Assembly: GCF_026625765.1 (NCBI RefSeq)
Contig: NZ_CP113062.1
Location: forward strand, 3,534,001 to 3,598,000
Source of the DNA: Frigoribacterium sp. SL97
Lineage (GTDB): Bacteria; Actinomycetota; Actinomycetes; Actinomycetales; Microbacteriaceae
Length of the DNA stretch: 64,000 nt
Reading direction: 5' to 3'
Shown: piece by piece, positions 26,285-35,490 of the stretch
How the letters are laid out: every line of letters starts with the position of its first letter
Position numbering within the stretch: the stretch's first letter is position 1
Translations under genes and position numbers: made by a program
The notes under the pieces: model-generated
The model's input: only the letters and a program-made list of their open reading frames with translations
Databases searched by the model: none
What the model was told of the DNA's origin: nothing

Positions 26285-27889
26285 TCAGGCGGGACCGGCG
26301 GGGAGGTGGACCACGAACCGGGCACCTCCGAGAGGCGAGGCCGTGACCGACACCGCGCCTCCGTGGACCCGGACGATCTCGCGCACGATGGCGAGCCCCA
26401 GTCCGCTGCCGCCCGCGTCGCGGGCGCGGGCCTCGTCGAGGCGCACGAACCGGTCGAACACCCGCTCGCGGTCCGCCTCGGCCACCCCGGCGCCGTCGTC
26501 GTCCACGGTGAGGACCACGCCTCCGTCGCGCTCGACGAGGGCCACGGCGACGCGGGCGTCGGCGTGCCGGGCCGCGTTCGCGACGAGGTTGTGCACGACC
26601 TGGCCGAGCAACCCCTCGTCGCCGTCGACGCGAGCCGGGCCGACGGCCGTGGCGTCGACGGTGAGGGGCCCCCGACCGTCGGCACGGGCGACCCCGCGCA
26701 GGCGGGCGGTCTCCGATAACACGAGGTCGTCGAGGTCGACCGGGCGGCGCGTCACGCCCAGGGCGCCCTCGTCCGCCCTGGCGAGGACCAACAGGCCCTG
26801 CACGAGCGCCGTCAACCGCGCCTCCTCGCCGAGCACGGTGCCGGCCAGGGCCGCACCGTCGATGCTGCCGGGGTGGAGCAAGGCCACCTCGGCGTGCTGC
26901 CGGATGGTGGCGAGCGGCGTCTTCAGCTCGTGCGAGGCGTCGCCGACGAAGCGCCGCTGGGCCGTCGCCGACGAGTCGAGCCGGTCGAGCATCCCGTTCA
27001 GCGTGCGGGCGAGGCGGGCGATCTCGTCGCCGCCGCCCGGGTCGGGCAACCGATGCGACAGGCTCTGGGCCGTGACCGTGTCGACCTCGCGGCGCATCGA
27101 CTCGACCGGGCGCAGGGCACGGCCCACGACGAGCCAGGTGGTGACGCCGAGCACGAGCAGGGCCACCGGGATCGCCACGCCGAGCGTGACGAGACTGGCC
27201 GAGGAGGCGGCGCTCGCCTCCTCGAGGGAGCGCGCGGCCACGACGCCGTACCCGGTCGTGACGACCCGGGTGGGGACGGGGGTGGCGACGTCGGTGGAGG
27301 ACGTGGCGTCGTCGTCCGCCTCGCCGTCGTCGGGGCGCGAGCCGCCCGACCCGGAGTCGGCGTCGGCGTCGTCGTCGTCGTCATCCGTGGGGGTCGGCGT
27401 CGGGGTCGGGGTCGACGCGGCCGGCGTCGGCGTCGCGGTGCTCTCGACCCCGACGTCCTCGCGTTCGACGACGAACGCGTCGCCGTCGAGCGAGACCCGG
27501 TCCCCCGAACCGGACGACGCGATCGACGAGGCGACGTCGGCGAAGTCGTCGTCGCCTCCCACGGCGAGCACGCGCCCGGACGCGTCGGTCACGACGACCA
27601 GGGACCCGTCCGTCTCGCCCGCGACGGCCACGCTCGGCGTCGAACCGATCGCGAGGGCCGACACGGCGCGGTCCACGTCGGCCGAGGCGGCCTGGCGCGG
27701 GGCGTCGGCGAGCACGGCCTGTTGCACGAGCGCGAAGACGAGGGCGAACACCCCGAGGGTCAGCGCCACGGCGAGCACGGCGGCCACGGTGATGCGCGAC
27801 CGCAGCGACGCCCGTCGCACCCGCCGCGGCCCGGTGCCGGCGGACGGCCCGGGCCCTGGAGCCGGGCGGCGAGGGGCCCGCTCAGCCAC
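26285..27889 (-). CDS. Sensor histidine kinase with acidic sensor domain
   Basis: Membrane kinase of 534 aa. TM1 is at about 25-50 and an extracellular sensor spans 50-215, with a very acidic DDDDDDADAD stretch flanked by TPTP repeats. TM2 (about 225-250) and HAMP follow. HisKA carries GDASHELKTPLATIRQHAEVA (phospho-His at about 310), and the HATPase has NLVANAARH, DDDGAGV and GSGLGLAIV. GTG 27889 overlaps the response-regulator stop. The acidic loop could sense cations; that is inference. Confidence 0.88.
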   Translation of the reverse strand: MAERAPRRPAPGPGPSAGTGPRRVRRASLRSRITVAAVLAVALTLGVFALVFALVQQAVLADAPRQAASADVDRAVSALAIGSTPSVAVAGETDGSLVVVTDASGRVLAVGGDDDFADVASSIASSGSGDRVSLDGDAFVVEREDVGVESTATPTPAASTPTPTPTPTDDDDDDADADSGSGGSRPDDGEADDDATSSTDVATPVPTRVVTTGYGVVAARSLEEASAASSASLVTLGVAIPVALLVLGVTTWLVVGRALRPVESMRREVDTVTAQSLSHRLPDPGGGDEIARLARTLNGMLDRLDSSATAQRRFVGDASHELKTPLATIRQHAEVALLHPGSIDGAALAGTVLGEEARLTALVQGLLVLARADEGALGVTRRPVDLDDLVLSETARLRGVARADGRGPLTVDATAVGPARVDGDEGLLGQVVHNLVANAARHADARVAVALVERDGGVVLTVDDDGAGVAEADRERVFDRFVRLDEARARDAGGSGLGLAIVREIVRVHGGAVSVTASPLGGARFVVHLPAGPA

Positions 27890-28559
27890 CCCGCGCCTCC
27901 AGACGGTAGCCCGCCCCCCGGAGCGTGACGATGGCTTCTCGGCCGAACGGCCGGTCGACCTTGTTGCGCAGGTGACGCACGTACACCTCGACGATGTTGG
28001 GGTCGCCCTCGAAGTCGTCGTTCCAGACCCCGTCGAGCACCTCGCGCTTGGTGACGACGCTGCCGGCGTGACGCATGAGGAACTCGAGCACCGCGAACTC
28101 GCGGCTCGTGAGCTCGACCTCGACGTCGCCACGGTGGACGGTCCGCGAGGCGGGGTCGACGCGGAGGTCGCCGGCCTCGAGCACCACGGGGCGTTCACGG
28201 GCACCGCGGCGGACGAGGGCGCGCAGCCGGGCGAGCAGGACGGCGAACGAGAACGGCTTGGTGAGGTAGTCGTCGGCGCCGGTGTCGAGGGCCTCGACCT
28301 GGTCCCACTCGCCGTCCTTGGCGGTCAACACGATGACGGGGGTCCAGTCGCCTCCCTCGCGCATCGCCCGGCACACGGCGTAGCCGCTCATGCCGGGCAG
28401 CATGATGTCGAGGACGACCACGTCGTAGCTGCCCTCACGGGTCCGCCAGAGCCCGTCGGTGCCGGTCGCCGCGACGTCGACCGCGATCCCCTCGGCCTCG
28501 AGCCCGAGCCGCAGACCCTCGGCCAGGGTCGCCTGGTCCTCGACGACGAGCACGCGCAC
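27882..28559 (-). CDS. OmpR/PhoB-family response regulator
   Basis: A 225-aa two-domain regulator. The receiver has the acidic pair VVED, phospho-acceptor Asp51 in VVVLDIMLPG, and LTAKDG and YLTKPFSF. The winged-helix domain has ELTSREFAVLEFLMRH and NIVEVYVRHLRNKVD. It is first in the operon with the kinase (8-nt overlap). The promoter region carries two CTGAAGC repeats 11 bp apart, shared with the PepSY gene, so autoregulation is likely. Confidence 0.92.
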   Translation of the reverse strand: MRVLVVEDQATLAEGLRLGLEAEGIAVDVAATGTDGLWRTREGSYDVVVLDIMLPGMSGYAVCRAMREGGDWTPVIVLTAKDGEWDQVEALDTGADDYLTKPFSFAVLLARLRALVRRGARERPVVLEAGDLRVDPASRTVHRGDVEVELTSREFAVLEFLMRHAGSVVTKREVLDGVWNDDFEGDPNIVEVYVRHLRNKVDRPFGREAIVTLRGAGYRLEARGG

Positions 28560-28614
28560 GGGGCCTCCCTCGGTCGCGCCGGGTGCGCGTCGTGCCCATC
28601 ATGGCGGGAGCGCG

Positions 28615-28632
28615 CTGAAGCCGGGCTGAAGC
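28615..28632 (-). promoter_or_regulatory. CTGAAGC direct repeats upstream of the response regulator
   Basis: CTGAAGC at 28615 and 28626, 11 bp apart and 56 bp before the start codon. The pattern and spacing match the boxes before the PepSY gene. Confidence 0.6.
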
Positions 28633-28643
28633 GGACCGGCAGC

Positions 28644-28679
28644 GGAGGCGCGGCGCAGGACTCCCCGCACCGCGCCTCC
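28644..28679. terminator. Hairpin made of two inverted GGAGGCGCGG elements
   Basis: GGAGGCGCGG (28644-28653) and its exact complement CCGCGCCTCC (28670-28679) face each other 13 bp after the SDR stop. They form a 10-bp stem with a 16-nt loop. Confidence 0.6.
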
Positions 28680-28692
28680 TGAGGGACCGTCG

Positions 28693-29445
28693 TCAGTGCG
28701 CCGAGTAGCCGCCGTCGACGAGGTGGTAGCTGCCCGTGACGAACGACGCCTCGTCGCTCAGCAGGAAGAGGACGAGCGCCGAGACCTCGGCGTCGGTCCC
28801 GAGGCGACCGGTCGCGTGCTGCGACTCGAGGTACGAGAGCGCGTCGCCCTCGAGCGAGGCGCGGACGAGGGGCGTGTCGATGAAGCCGGGGCCGACCGCG
28901 TTGGTGCGGACGCCGCGCTTCGAGTACTCGAGCGCGGCGACCTTGGTCAGGCCGACCAGGGCGTGCTTGCTCGCGACGTAGGCGGCGTTCTGGGCGATGC
29001 CGACCGAGCCGAGCACCGAGCTCATGTTGACGATCGACCCGCCGCCCGCCTCGACCATCGCGGGCAGCTGGTAACGCAGGCCGTAGAAGACGCCGTCGAG
29101 GTCGACCGAGCGGACGCGGTCCCAGGCGGCGATGTCGTACTCGCCGATGTCGGCGGCGGGGGCGCCGATGCCCGCGTTGTTGACCGCGAGGTGGAGGGCA
29201 CCGTAGGTCGTCTTCGCGAACTCGACGGCCGCCTCGGACTGCTCGGGCTTCGCGGTGTTCTGCTCGAACGCCACGGCCGTGCCGCCCGCGGCGACGATCT
29301 GGTCGACGACGCCCTGCGCCGCGTCGAGCTTGATGTCGGTGACGACCACCGATGCCCCCTCGGCCGCCAGGGAGCGCGAGATCGCGGCGCCGATGCCGCT
29401 GCCTCCGCCGGTGACGAGTGCCGTCTTGTCGCTGAACCGTGCCAT
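28693..29445 (-). CDS. Short-chain dehydrogenase/reductase
   Basis: Classical SDR of 250 aa. The NAD(P)-binding TGGGSGIG is at about 13-20, followed by NNAGIG. The catalytic Ser is in SIVNMSSVLGS, the YVASK motif gives Tyr/Lys, and PGFIDTPL and YHLVDGGYSAH form the C-terminus. Asp in VVVTDIK favours NAD. The substrate is unknown. It is upstream of and divergent from the HAD gene. Confidence 0.9.
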   Translation of the reverse strand: MARFSDKTALVTGGGSGIGAAISRSLAAEGASVVVTDIKLDAAQGVVDQIVAAGGTAVAFEQNTAKPEQSEAAVEFAKTTYGALHLAVNNAGIGAPAADIGEYDIAAWDRVRSVDLDGVFYGLRYQLPAMVEAGGGSIVNMSSVLGSVGIAQNAAYVASKHALVGLTKVAALEYSKRGVRTNAVGPGFIDTPLVRASLEGDALSYLESQHATGRLGTDAEVSALVLFLLSDEASFVTGSYHLVDGGYSAH

Positions 29446-29616
29446 GGTGCGTGCCTTCCTCGTTCGTGGGCCGACCGTCGGGGCCGGTCGGGCTCGTCGA
29501 CGAGCCCGTCTGCGAACGTACGCCCGCAGGCACCCATGAGCAACAGGTGTCGTCTTGATCCGGGCCGATCTCGTGCAGTCCGTGCACCTTCGCTCGTTCG
29601 GGGGCAGGGTGGCGGG

Positions 29617-30321
29617 ATGACCTCCCCCACGTCCTCCCCTCCGTCCACCGCCGTCCTCTTCGACATCGACGGCACCCTGGTGGACTCGAACTTCGCGCAC
29701 GTCGACGCCTGGTCGCGGGCCTTCACCGACGTCGGCCACCCCGTCGACAGCTGGCGCATCCACCGGTCGATCGGCAAGGACTCGTCCCTGCTGGTCGAGG
29801 GGCTGGTCGGGAAGGACGCCGCCACGCGCCTCCTCGACGACGCCAAGGACGCGCACTCACGCCATTACGCCGAACACCTCGGCGAGCGGGGCGACCTGCA
29901 CGTCTTCGGGCGGGCGACCGACCTGCTCGCCGAGCTCGCTCGCCGGGGGCACGGCGTCGTGCTCGCCACGAGCGCGCCCGAGGAGGAGCTGAAGGCGCTG
30001 CGCGACCTGCTCGACGTCGAGGACGCCCTCTGGGCCGTCACCTCGAGCGAGGACGTCGAGACCGCGAAACCCGACCCGGGCATCGTCGAGGTCGCCCTCG
30101 ACAAGGCGGACGTGCCGGCCGAACGCGCCGTCATGGTCGGCGACGCCGTGTGGGACGTCGAGGCCGCGCACCGGGCGGGCGTGACCTGCATCGGCGTGCT
30201 GAGCGGCGGCTTCTCCCGGGCGGAGCTGGTCGAGGCGGGGGCCGAGGAGGTCTACGACGACGTGGCCGACCTGCTCGCCCGACTCGACGAGAGCGTGATC
30301 GGTCGGCTCGGACGCGACTGA
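29617..30321 (+). CDS. HAD-superfamily phosphatase (PGP/beta-PGM-like)
   Basis: A 234-aa HAD hydrolase: motif I AVLFDIDGTLVDSN, a helical cap (about 30-90), motif II LATSAPEEEL, Lys in ETAKPDPG and motif IV MVGDAVWDVEAA. It is similar to phosphoglycolate phosphatase and 2-deoxyglucose-6-phosphatase proteins. The substrate cannot be fixed. Confidence 0.88.
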   Translation: MTSPTSSPPSTAVLFDIDGTLVDSNFAHVDAWSRAFTDVGHPVDSWRIHRSIGKDSSLLVEGLVGKDAATRLLDDAKDAHSRHYAEHLGERGDLHVFGRATDLLAELARRGHGVVLATSAPEEELKALRDLLDVEDALWAVTSSEDVETAKPDPGIVEVALDKADVPAERAVMVGDAVWDVEAAHRAGVTCIGVLSGGFSRAELVEAGAEEVYDDVADLLARLDESVIGRLGRD

Positions 30322-30373
30322 GGCGGGGCGGGCCTGGCAGGCAGGGCGGGCGGGGCGACCTCGGCGACCGCCA

Positions 30374-30383
30374 CCGCGCCTCC
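30374..30383 (-). repeat. Dispersed GGAGGCGCGG element (inverted)
   Basis: CCGCGCCTCC on the plus strand between the convergent HAD and VOC genes. Confidence 0.6.
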
Positions 30384-30402
30384 TCGTCCGTCGGGCGTGC
30401 CC

Positions 30403-30456
30403 CGGCTCAGGCCGCGGTGCCGGCTCAGGCCGCGGTGCCGACTCAGGCCGCGGTGC
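30403..30456. repeat. 18-bp tandem repeat, three units, at the end of the VOC gene
   Basis: CGGCTCAGGCCGCGGTGC is repeated three times (30403, 30421, 30439; the last unit has one mismatch). The innermost unit holds the last codons and stop of the VOC gene, so its 3' end is triplicated, like the pheA end. Confidence 0.85.
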
Positions 30457-30862
30457 CGCCGACGTTGACCATCCAGTGCTGGCCGAAGCGGTCGTCGAGC
30501 ATGCCGAACGAGTCGCCCCACGGCGCCTGCGACAGGGCCTCGTGCACGGTGCCGCCCTCGGCGAGCGCGTCGAACCATCCAGTCAGCGTCTCGGCGTCGT
30601 CGGGTCCGCCGAAGAGCGAGAGCGACACGCTGCTCGCCTCCTCGAGCGGGTACGAGTCGGGGCGGTCCGCCCCCATCAGCAGCAGGCCCGACGGCGTGGC
30701 CAGCTGGGCGTGCATGACCTTCTCGGCCTCGTCGGGGGTGCCGACGCCGAACTCGCCGAAGGTGCTGAAGGTGGGGCTGCCGCCGAAGACGGAGGCGTAG
30801 AAGTCGAACGCCTCCCTCGCCTCGGAGCGGAACGCCAGGTACGGGGTGAGCTGCACGGTCAC
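30443..30862 (-). CDS. VOC family protein, PhnB-like
   Basis: A 139-aa glyoxalase-fold protein: LTPYLAFRSEAREAFDFYASVFGG at the start, then a GTVHEALSQAPWGDSFGMLDDRFGQHWMVN C-terminus typical of the PhnB/3-demethylubiquinone-9-methyltransferase-like group. The function is not established for the family. The start is GTG. Confidence 0.85.
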   Translation of the reverse strand: MTVQLTPYLAFRSEAREAFDFYASVFGGSPTFSTFGEFGVGTPDEAEKVMHAQLATPSGLLLMGADRPDSYPLEEASSVSLSLFGGPDDAETLTGWFDALAEGGTVHEALSQAPWGDSFGMLDDRFGQHWMVNVGGTAA

Positions 30863-30949
30863 GGGGGCCTCCTCGGGTCACGGCGCCGGATGGCGTCGAG
30901 CCCAGGGTGGCACCACCCGGGCCGGCGCACCAGCCCCGGATCGACGGCA

Positions 30950-30959
30950 GGAGGCGCGG
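30950..30959 (+). repeat. Dispersed GGAGGCGCGG element
   Basis: A copy 15 bp past the stop of the Bcr/CflA exporter gene. Confidence 0.6.
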
Positions 30960-30974
30960 GTCGGGCCCCCGGGG

Positions 30975-32201
30975 TCAGGTCGCCGAGGTGCCGCCTCGCG
31001 ACGACGCCCACAGCTGCACGGCCAGACCGGCGGCGATGAACCCGAGCATCAGCGCGCCCATGACCACGGCCGTGCCGCCGAGTGCCCCGGCGAGCGGGGT
31101 AGCGGCACCGCCGAGCCCGAACTGCAGGCCGCCCGCGAGCGCGGCGGCCGTACCGGGCGCGCGGTGCCCGAGCGCCTGCGTCAGGGTGATCGACCCGGGG
31201 ATGACCCAGCCCCAGCCCGCCGTCACGAGGGCGAGCGCGGGCCAGATCAGTGCCGGGCCGACGCCGGTCAGCGCACCGACGAGCACGAGGGCCGACCCCA
31301 CGGTGCAGGTGACGAGCCCCACGGTGAAGAGGTGGTCCTCGGCGAAGCGCCCGACGAGGCGGCGGAACACCAGGGTCGAGGCGATCATGCACGACGCGTT
31401 CGAGGCGAAGACGAGCGTGTAGAGGCCCTCGCCGAAGCCGTACTGCTCCTGGAAGACGAACGACGACGTCGCGATGTACGAGAAGAACCCGATCGTCGCG
31501 GCGCACCCTGTCACGAGGTACCACCGGAAGCGCGGCATCGCGAGCAGCGTGCCCATCCGTCGCAGCGAGGCGACCAGCGAGCCCGCACCCGGCTCGGGGT
31601 CGACGAGCGTCTCGGGCAGACGGCGCGCGGCCGCCCAGGTCAGGGCGGCCCCGAGCACCGCGAGCACGACGAACGTCGCCCTCCAGCTCGACACCGAGAG
31701 CACGACACCGCCCACGAGCGGGGCGACGACCGGGCCGACGGCGTTGATCGCGGCGAGCGTCGCGAAGAGCCTGCTGCGCACGAGGCCCGTCGTCGCGTCG
31801 CCCACCATGGCCCGGGCGGCCACCGAGCCCGCCGCGCCGCCGAGGCCCTGCGCGACGCGCGCGACGACGAGGGTGGCCGCGTCGGGAGCCACGGCGCAGG
31901 CGAGGGAGGCGAGGGCGAACAGGACGGTCCCGCCCAGCAGGATGCGCCTCCTGCCCCGACCGTCGCTGATCGGCCCGATCACGATCTGCCCGACCGCGAA
32001 CGCGACGAGGAACGCCGTCAGGCTGAGCTGCACCTCGGCCGTCGACGCCCCGAGGTCGCGCGCGATGGCCGGCAGCGCGGGGATGTACATGTCGGTCGCG
32101 AAGGGCGAGATGCCCACGACGATCGCCACCGTCAGCACGGCACCCCTCGCGGACAACCAGGAGGGGCGGCTCGGCTCGGCCGGGACGTCGTCGTCTCTCA
32201 T
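30975..32201 (-). CDS. Bcr/CflA-type MFS multidrug exporter
   Basis: A 12-helix exporter of 408 aa. FATDMYIPALPAIARDL in helix 1 is the Bcr/CflA signature, GPISDGRGRRRILLGG is motif A, and NAVGPVVAPLVGG is motif C. ATG 32201 is chosen because upstream codons enter the MarR operator region. It is divergent from the MarR gene, sharing the dyad at 32264-32284, so it is a probable target. Confidence 0.9.
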   Translation of the reverse strand: MRDDDVPAEPSRPSWLSARGAVLTVAIVVGISPFATDMYIPALPAIARDLGASTAEVQLSLTAFLVAFAVGQIVIGPISDGRGRRRILLGGTVLFALASLACAVAPDAATLVVARVAQGLGGAAGSVAARAMVGDATTGLVRSRLFATLAAINAVGPVVAPLVGGVVLSVSSWRATFVVLAVLGAALTWAAARRLPETLVDPEPGAGSLVASLRRMGTLLAMPRFRWYLVTGCAATIGFFSYIATSSFVFQEQYGFGEGLYTLVFASNASCMIASTLVFRRLVGRFAEDHLFTVGLVTCTVGSALVLVGALTGVGPALIWPALALVTAGWGWVIPGSITLTQALGHRAPGTAAALAGGLQFGLGGAATPLAGALGGTAVVMGALMLGFIAAGLAVQLWASSRGGTSAT

Positions 32202-32263
32202 CGGCACGAGCCTAGGCGCGGGGCGCCCCGAGGGGTCGCGTCGCACGCGGACCGCGACCAGAC

Positions 32264-32284
32264 GTTTACTTAGCCGAACTAAAC
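32264..32284. promoter_or_regulatory. MarR-type operator between divergent exporter and MarR genes
   Basis: GTTTA...TAAAC outer arms with an inner TTAG-CCGAA-CTAA dyad, 18 bp before the MarR start. Position and symmetry suit an autorepressor site that may also control the divergent exporter. Confidence 0.55.
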
Positions 32285-32302
32285 GAGTATCGTGGCCCGG
32301 CG

Positions 32303-32764
32303 ATGACCGACTCCGCGCCTCCCGCCCCCTCCGCCACCCGGGCCGTGCCGCACGCCCACCTCGCGACCGACGTGCGCGGCGCCGTGCTGCGGCTCGCCCG
32401 CCGCCTGCGCCAGCAGAAGGCCGACGCCGACGTCACCGACGCCCAGATGGCCGCCCTCGGCTACGTCGTGCAGAACCAACCGCTGACGATCGGGGCGCTG
32501 ACCGCCCACGAGGGCGTCACTCCCCCGTCGATGAACCGGACCGTCGGCAAGCTCGTCGACGCCGGGCTGCTGCGTCGCACGGTCGACGACGACGACAAGC
32601 GCCGCGTGCTGCTCGAGACGACCGAGGCCGGCGCCGCCTTCGTCTTCGAGACGCGTCGACGTCGGGACGAGTGGCTCGTGCCCCGCCTCTCGGCCCTCAC
32701 CGCGGACGAGCGCCGCACCCTGGCCGACGCCACCGAGATCCTGCGGAAGCTGACCCGCTCGTGA
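32303..32764 (+). CDS. MarR family transcriptional regulator
   Basis: A 153-aa winged-helix protein: AQMAALGYVVQNQPLTIGAL, HEGVTPPSMNRTVGKLVDAGLLRR (recognition helix) and the wing DDDDKRRVLLETT. Its TGA overlaps the GTG of the next MFS gene, so the two are co-translated. It is the probable repressor of both flanking exporters. Confidence 0.9.
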   Translation: MTDSAPPAPSATRAVPHAHLATDVRGAVLRLARRLRQQKADADVTDAQMAALGYVVQNQPLTIGALTAHEGVTPPSMNRTVGKLVDAGLLRRTVDDDDKRRVLLETTEAGAAFVFETRRRRDEWLVPRLSALTADERRTLADATEILRKLTRS

Positions 32765-34143
32765 GCGCCATGTTCCGCAGCCTGTCGCTGTTCAACTACC
32801 GCCTCTGGTTCGCGGGGGCGCTCGTGTCCAACATCGGCACCTGGATGCAGCGCACGGCACAGGACTGGCTCGTGCTCACCGACCTGACCGACAACGACGC
32901 CACGGCCCTCGGCATCACCATGGCGCTGCAGTTCGCCCCGCCGATCCTGATGGTGCCGATCACGGGGCTGATCGCCGACCGGTTCGACCGGCGGCGACTG
33001 CTGATGGTCACGCAGCTGAGCATGGGCCTGCTCGGGCTCGGCCTGGGCGTGCTCGTCCTCACCGACAGCGTGCAGCTCTGGATGGTCTACCTCTTCGCCC
33101 TCCTGCTCGGCGTCGCAGCCGCGATCGACGCCCCGGTGCGGCAGAGCTTCGTGTCCGAACTCGTGCCCCCCGGCCACCTGACGAACGCCGTCAGCCTGAA
33201 CTCGGCGTCGTTCAACGGCGCACGCCTGGTCGGCCCCGCGGTCGCCGGCGTGCTGATCGCGACGATCGGCACGGGGTGGGTGTTCCTGATCAACGCCGGC
33301 TCGTTCGCGGCCGTGCTGCTGTCGTTGCGGTTCATCCGGGTGGCCCAGCTCGAGCTGAAGCCGGCCGTGTCGCGGGCCAAGGGCCAGATCCGCGAGGGGT
33401 TCCGGTACGTGCGCGAGAGGCCCGACCTCGTCGTCGTCTTCGTCATGGTCTTCGTCATCGGCACCTTCGGCCTGAACTTCGCCATCTTCACCTCGACCAT
33501 GGCCAGCGTCGAGTTCGGTGTCGACGCGAGCGGGTTCGGCCTGCTGTCGTCGGCGATCGCGGTGGGGTCGCTGGTCGGCGCCCTGCTCTCGGCCCGACGT
33601 GAGAAGCCCCGCTGGCGCGTGCTCGTCACGGCGGCCCTGGCCTTCGGCGTGACCTGCCTCGTCGCCGCCGTCATGCCGACCTACTGGAGCTTCGCGGCCG
33701 TGCTCGTCACCGTCGGACTCGCCTCGATCACCCTGATGACGACGGCGAACGCCACCGTGCAGCTGACCACGGCACCCCGCATGCGCGGGCGCGTCATGGC
33801 GCTCTACATGGCCGTCTTCACCGGCGGCACGCCCCTCGGCGCACCGATGGTCGGCTGGGTCGCGAACGTCGCCGGACCGCGCTGGGCCATCGGCGTCGCG
33901 GCGGCGTCGGGCTTCGTGGCGGCCGGCGTCGCGATCGTCTGGCTCGTCCGCGGGCAACACCTGCGGGTGCGCCGCGTCCGTGGGGGCGAGCCCGAGCCCG
34001 TGACCGGAGCGCTGCCCGTGCTCGGGGCGGGCCGGTTCCACTACCGCCTGCAGCACGACGGCGACGCGGCCGCCGCCCGGGCGCGCGACGAGACCGCGGC
34101 CGAGTTCGCCGTCGACGAGGGCACGGCGACGCGACCGTCCTGA
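32761..34143 (+). CDS. MFS exporter, EntS/MFS_3 type
   Basis: A 460-aa transporter with 12 helices. SLFNYRLWFAGALVSNIGTWMQRTAQDWLVL is typical of the MFS_3 transmembrane effector group, followed by GLIADRFDRRRLL (motif A). A charged 60-residue cytoplasmic tail follows the last helix. GTG 32761 overlaps the MarR stop; Met 12 nt later is an alternative start. Confidence 0.9.
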   Translation: MSAMFRSLSLFNYRLWFAGALVSNIGTWMQRTAQDWLVLTDLTDNDATALGITMALQFAPPILMVPITGLIADRFDRRRLLMVTQLSMGLLGLGLGVLVLTDSVQLWMVYLFALLLGVAAAIDAPVRQSFVSELVPPGHLTNAVSLNSASFNGARLVGPAVAGVLIATIGTGWVFLINAGSFAAVLLSLRFIRVAQLELKPAVSRAKGQIREGFRYVRERPDLVVVFVMVFVIGTFGLNFAIFTSTMASVEFGVDASGFGLLSSAIAVGSLVGALLSARREKPRWRVLVTAALAFGVTCLVAAVMPTYWSFAAVLVTVGLASITLMTTANATVQLTTAPRMRGRVMALYMAVFTGGTPLGAPMVGWVANVAGPRWAIGVAAASGFVAAGVAIVWLVRGQHLRVRRVRGGEPEPVTGALPVLGAGRFHYRLQHDGDAAAARARDETAAEFAVDEGTATRPS

Positions 34144-34146
34144 CCG

Positions 34147-34156
34147 GGAGGCGCGG
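34147..34156 (+). repeat. Dispersed GGAGGCGCGG element
   Basis: The last copy seen, between the convergent MFS and YdcF genes. None was found from here to 64 kb. Confidence 0.6.
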
Positions 34157-34166
34157 TGCCGGCGGG

Positions 34167-35201
34167 TCAGAGGCGCGCGTAGACCAGCAGGGACGCCAGC
34201 AGCACGACGAACGGCGCGATCAGCAGCACGTTGAGCAGCTTGTGCTCGACCATCACGGCGACCCACTCGCGCAGGAAGGCGCTCGGCACGTAGTACGCGG
34301 CGGTGGGCGCCCCGACCACGTCGGCGCTGCTGCCGGCGTCCCGCGCCAGCAGCGCGGCGCGCAGGACGTGGTAGTTGTTCGTCACGACCAGGGTCGACCC
34401 GGTCCGACCGGCGTCGGCGAGCACCTTCCCCGACAGCACGAGGTTCTCGCGGGTCGAGCGCGACTCGGTCTCGGGCAGCACGTCGGCCGGGTCGGCCCCC
34501 TGGGCGATCAGGTACTCGGCCATGGCCTCGCCCTCGGGACGCGGTTCGTCGGCCCCCTGACCGCCCGACGGGACGAGCACCGGCCGCCTCACGCCCTCGG
34601 GGGTCGCGCGGTAGATCGCCAGCGCCCGGTCGAGTCGGCTGCGCAGCAGCGGCGGCACCTCGCCGCGGATCAGCCCGGAGCCGAGCACGATCAGGGCGTC
34701 GGGCTGCTCGCGCACCCGGGGTCGGGCGTAGACGAGCGACCACAGGGTGAACGCGGCGAACGTGAGCGCGGCGTAGCCGGTGACGAAGACCACGACGATG
34801 CCGAGCCCCACGGCTGCGTCCTGGAGGGCCGCGACGTCCGACCGGCGACCGGCCTCGACGATCACGACGACGAGCAACGGCACGCCGATCAGCGCGATGC
34901 CGACCAGCAACGACAGCAGGTTGCCGAGGCTGCGCCCTTCGGACCGCAGCATGGTGACGCCGTTCGCGATCGCGAAGACGGCGAGCGCGAGGACGAGCAG
35001 GGGCACGAGCGCCACGGCGACGAGGAACACGAAGACGAGCGGCGGGAACGCCGCGACGAGGACGTTCGCGGCGGCGACGACCCCGAAGCCCCCGGCCATC
35101 AAGAGGAACACCCCGTTGCGGAACCGGCGGGCGTCCCGCCGACGCGACGCGGCGAAGAGCAGCAGGAAGACGACGGCGATGCCGGCCGAGATCGCGGTCA
35201 T
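34167..35201 (-). CDS. YdcF family (DUF218) membrane protein
   Basis: 344 aa with about five N-terminal membrane helices (1-175), a DUF218 domain (ALIVLGSGLIRGEVPPLLRSRLDRAL, VPSGGQG, ETESRSTRENLVLS, VVTNNYHVLRAALLA) and a final helix. Family members such as SanA/ElyC affect envelope integrity; the reaction is unknown. It is the last gene before base composition and gene style change. Confidence 0.88.
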   Translation of the reverse strand: MTAISAGIAVVFLLLFAASRRRDARRFRNGVFLLMAGGFGVVAAANVLVAAFPPLVFVFLVAVALVPLLVLALAVFAIANGVTMLRSEGRSLGNLLSLLVGIALIGVPLLVVVIVEAGRRSDVAALQDAAVGLGIVVVFVTGYAALTFAAFTLWSLVYARPRVREQPDALIVLGSGLIRGEVPPLLRSRLDRALAIYRATPEGVRRPVLVPSGGQGADEPRPEGEAMAEYLIAQGADPADVLPETESRSTRENLVLSGKVLADAGRTGSTLVVTNNYHVLRAALLARDAGSSADVVGAPTAAYYVPSAFLREWVAVMVEHKLLNVLLIAPFVVLLASLLVYARL

Positions 35202-35490
35202 GAGCAGAGGCTACCCGCAGGGCGCAATGCAACCCGGAGGGCGGCAGGGAGAGAATTTCAGCGCGAAATAAGGGAGCTTGTGACCGCGTGCCGAAAATCT
35301 CGGAGGAGCCGGTGGCGTAGCCACTTGAACGGAGTCTCGGAGGTGGCTACGAGGGAGAGCAGCGACCGAGCCGCCGAAGGCTTCACGGCAAAAAGACGTG
35401 CCCGAAGGGCATTGAGCGCCGCGTAGCGGCTCCCTGGGAGCGCAGCGACTCCCCCGGACCGCAAAGCGGGCCGTTCGCTACTGTCGACCC
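35202..35490. other. 289-bp intergenic region at the start of the accessory DNA
   Basis: No gene is supported; one 68-codon frame lacks protein-like composition. Several short stem-forming strings occur (CGCCGCGTAGCGGC, GGGAGCGCAGCGACTCCC). Base composition is visibly less G+C-rich than upstream. Confidence 0.5.

Noticed and set aside
35258..35464. 68-codon minus-strand ORF
   Set aside because: Lies in stem-rich intergenic DNA, no ribosome site, no protein-like pattern.
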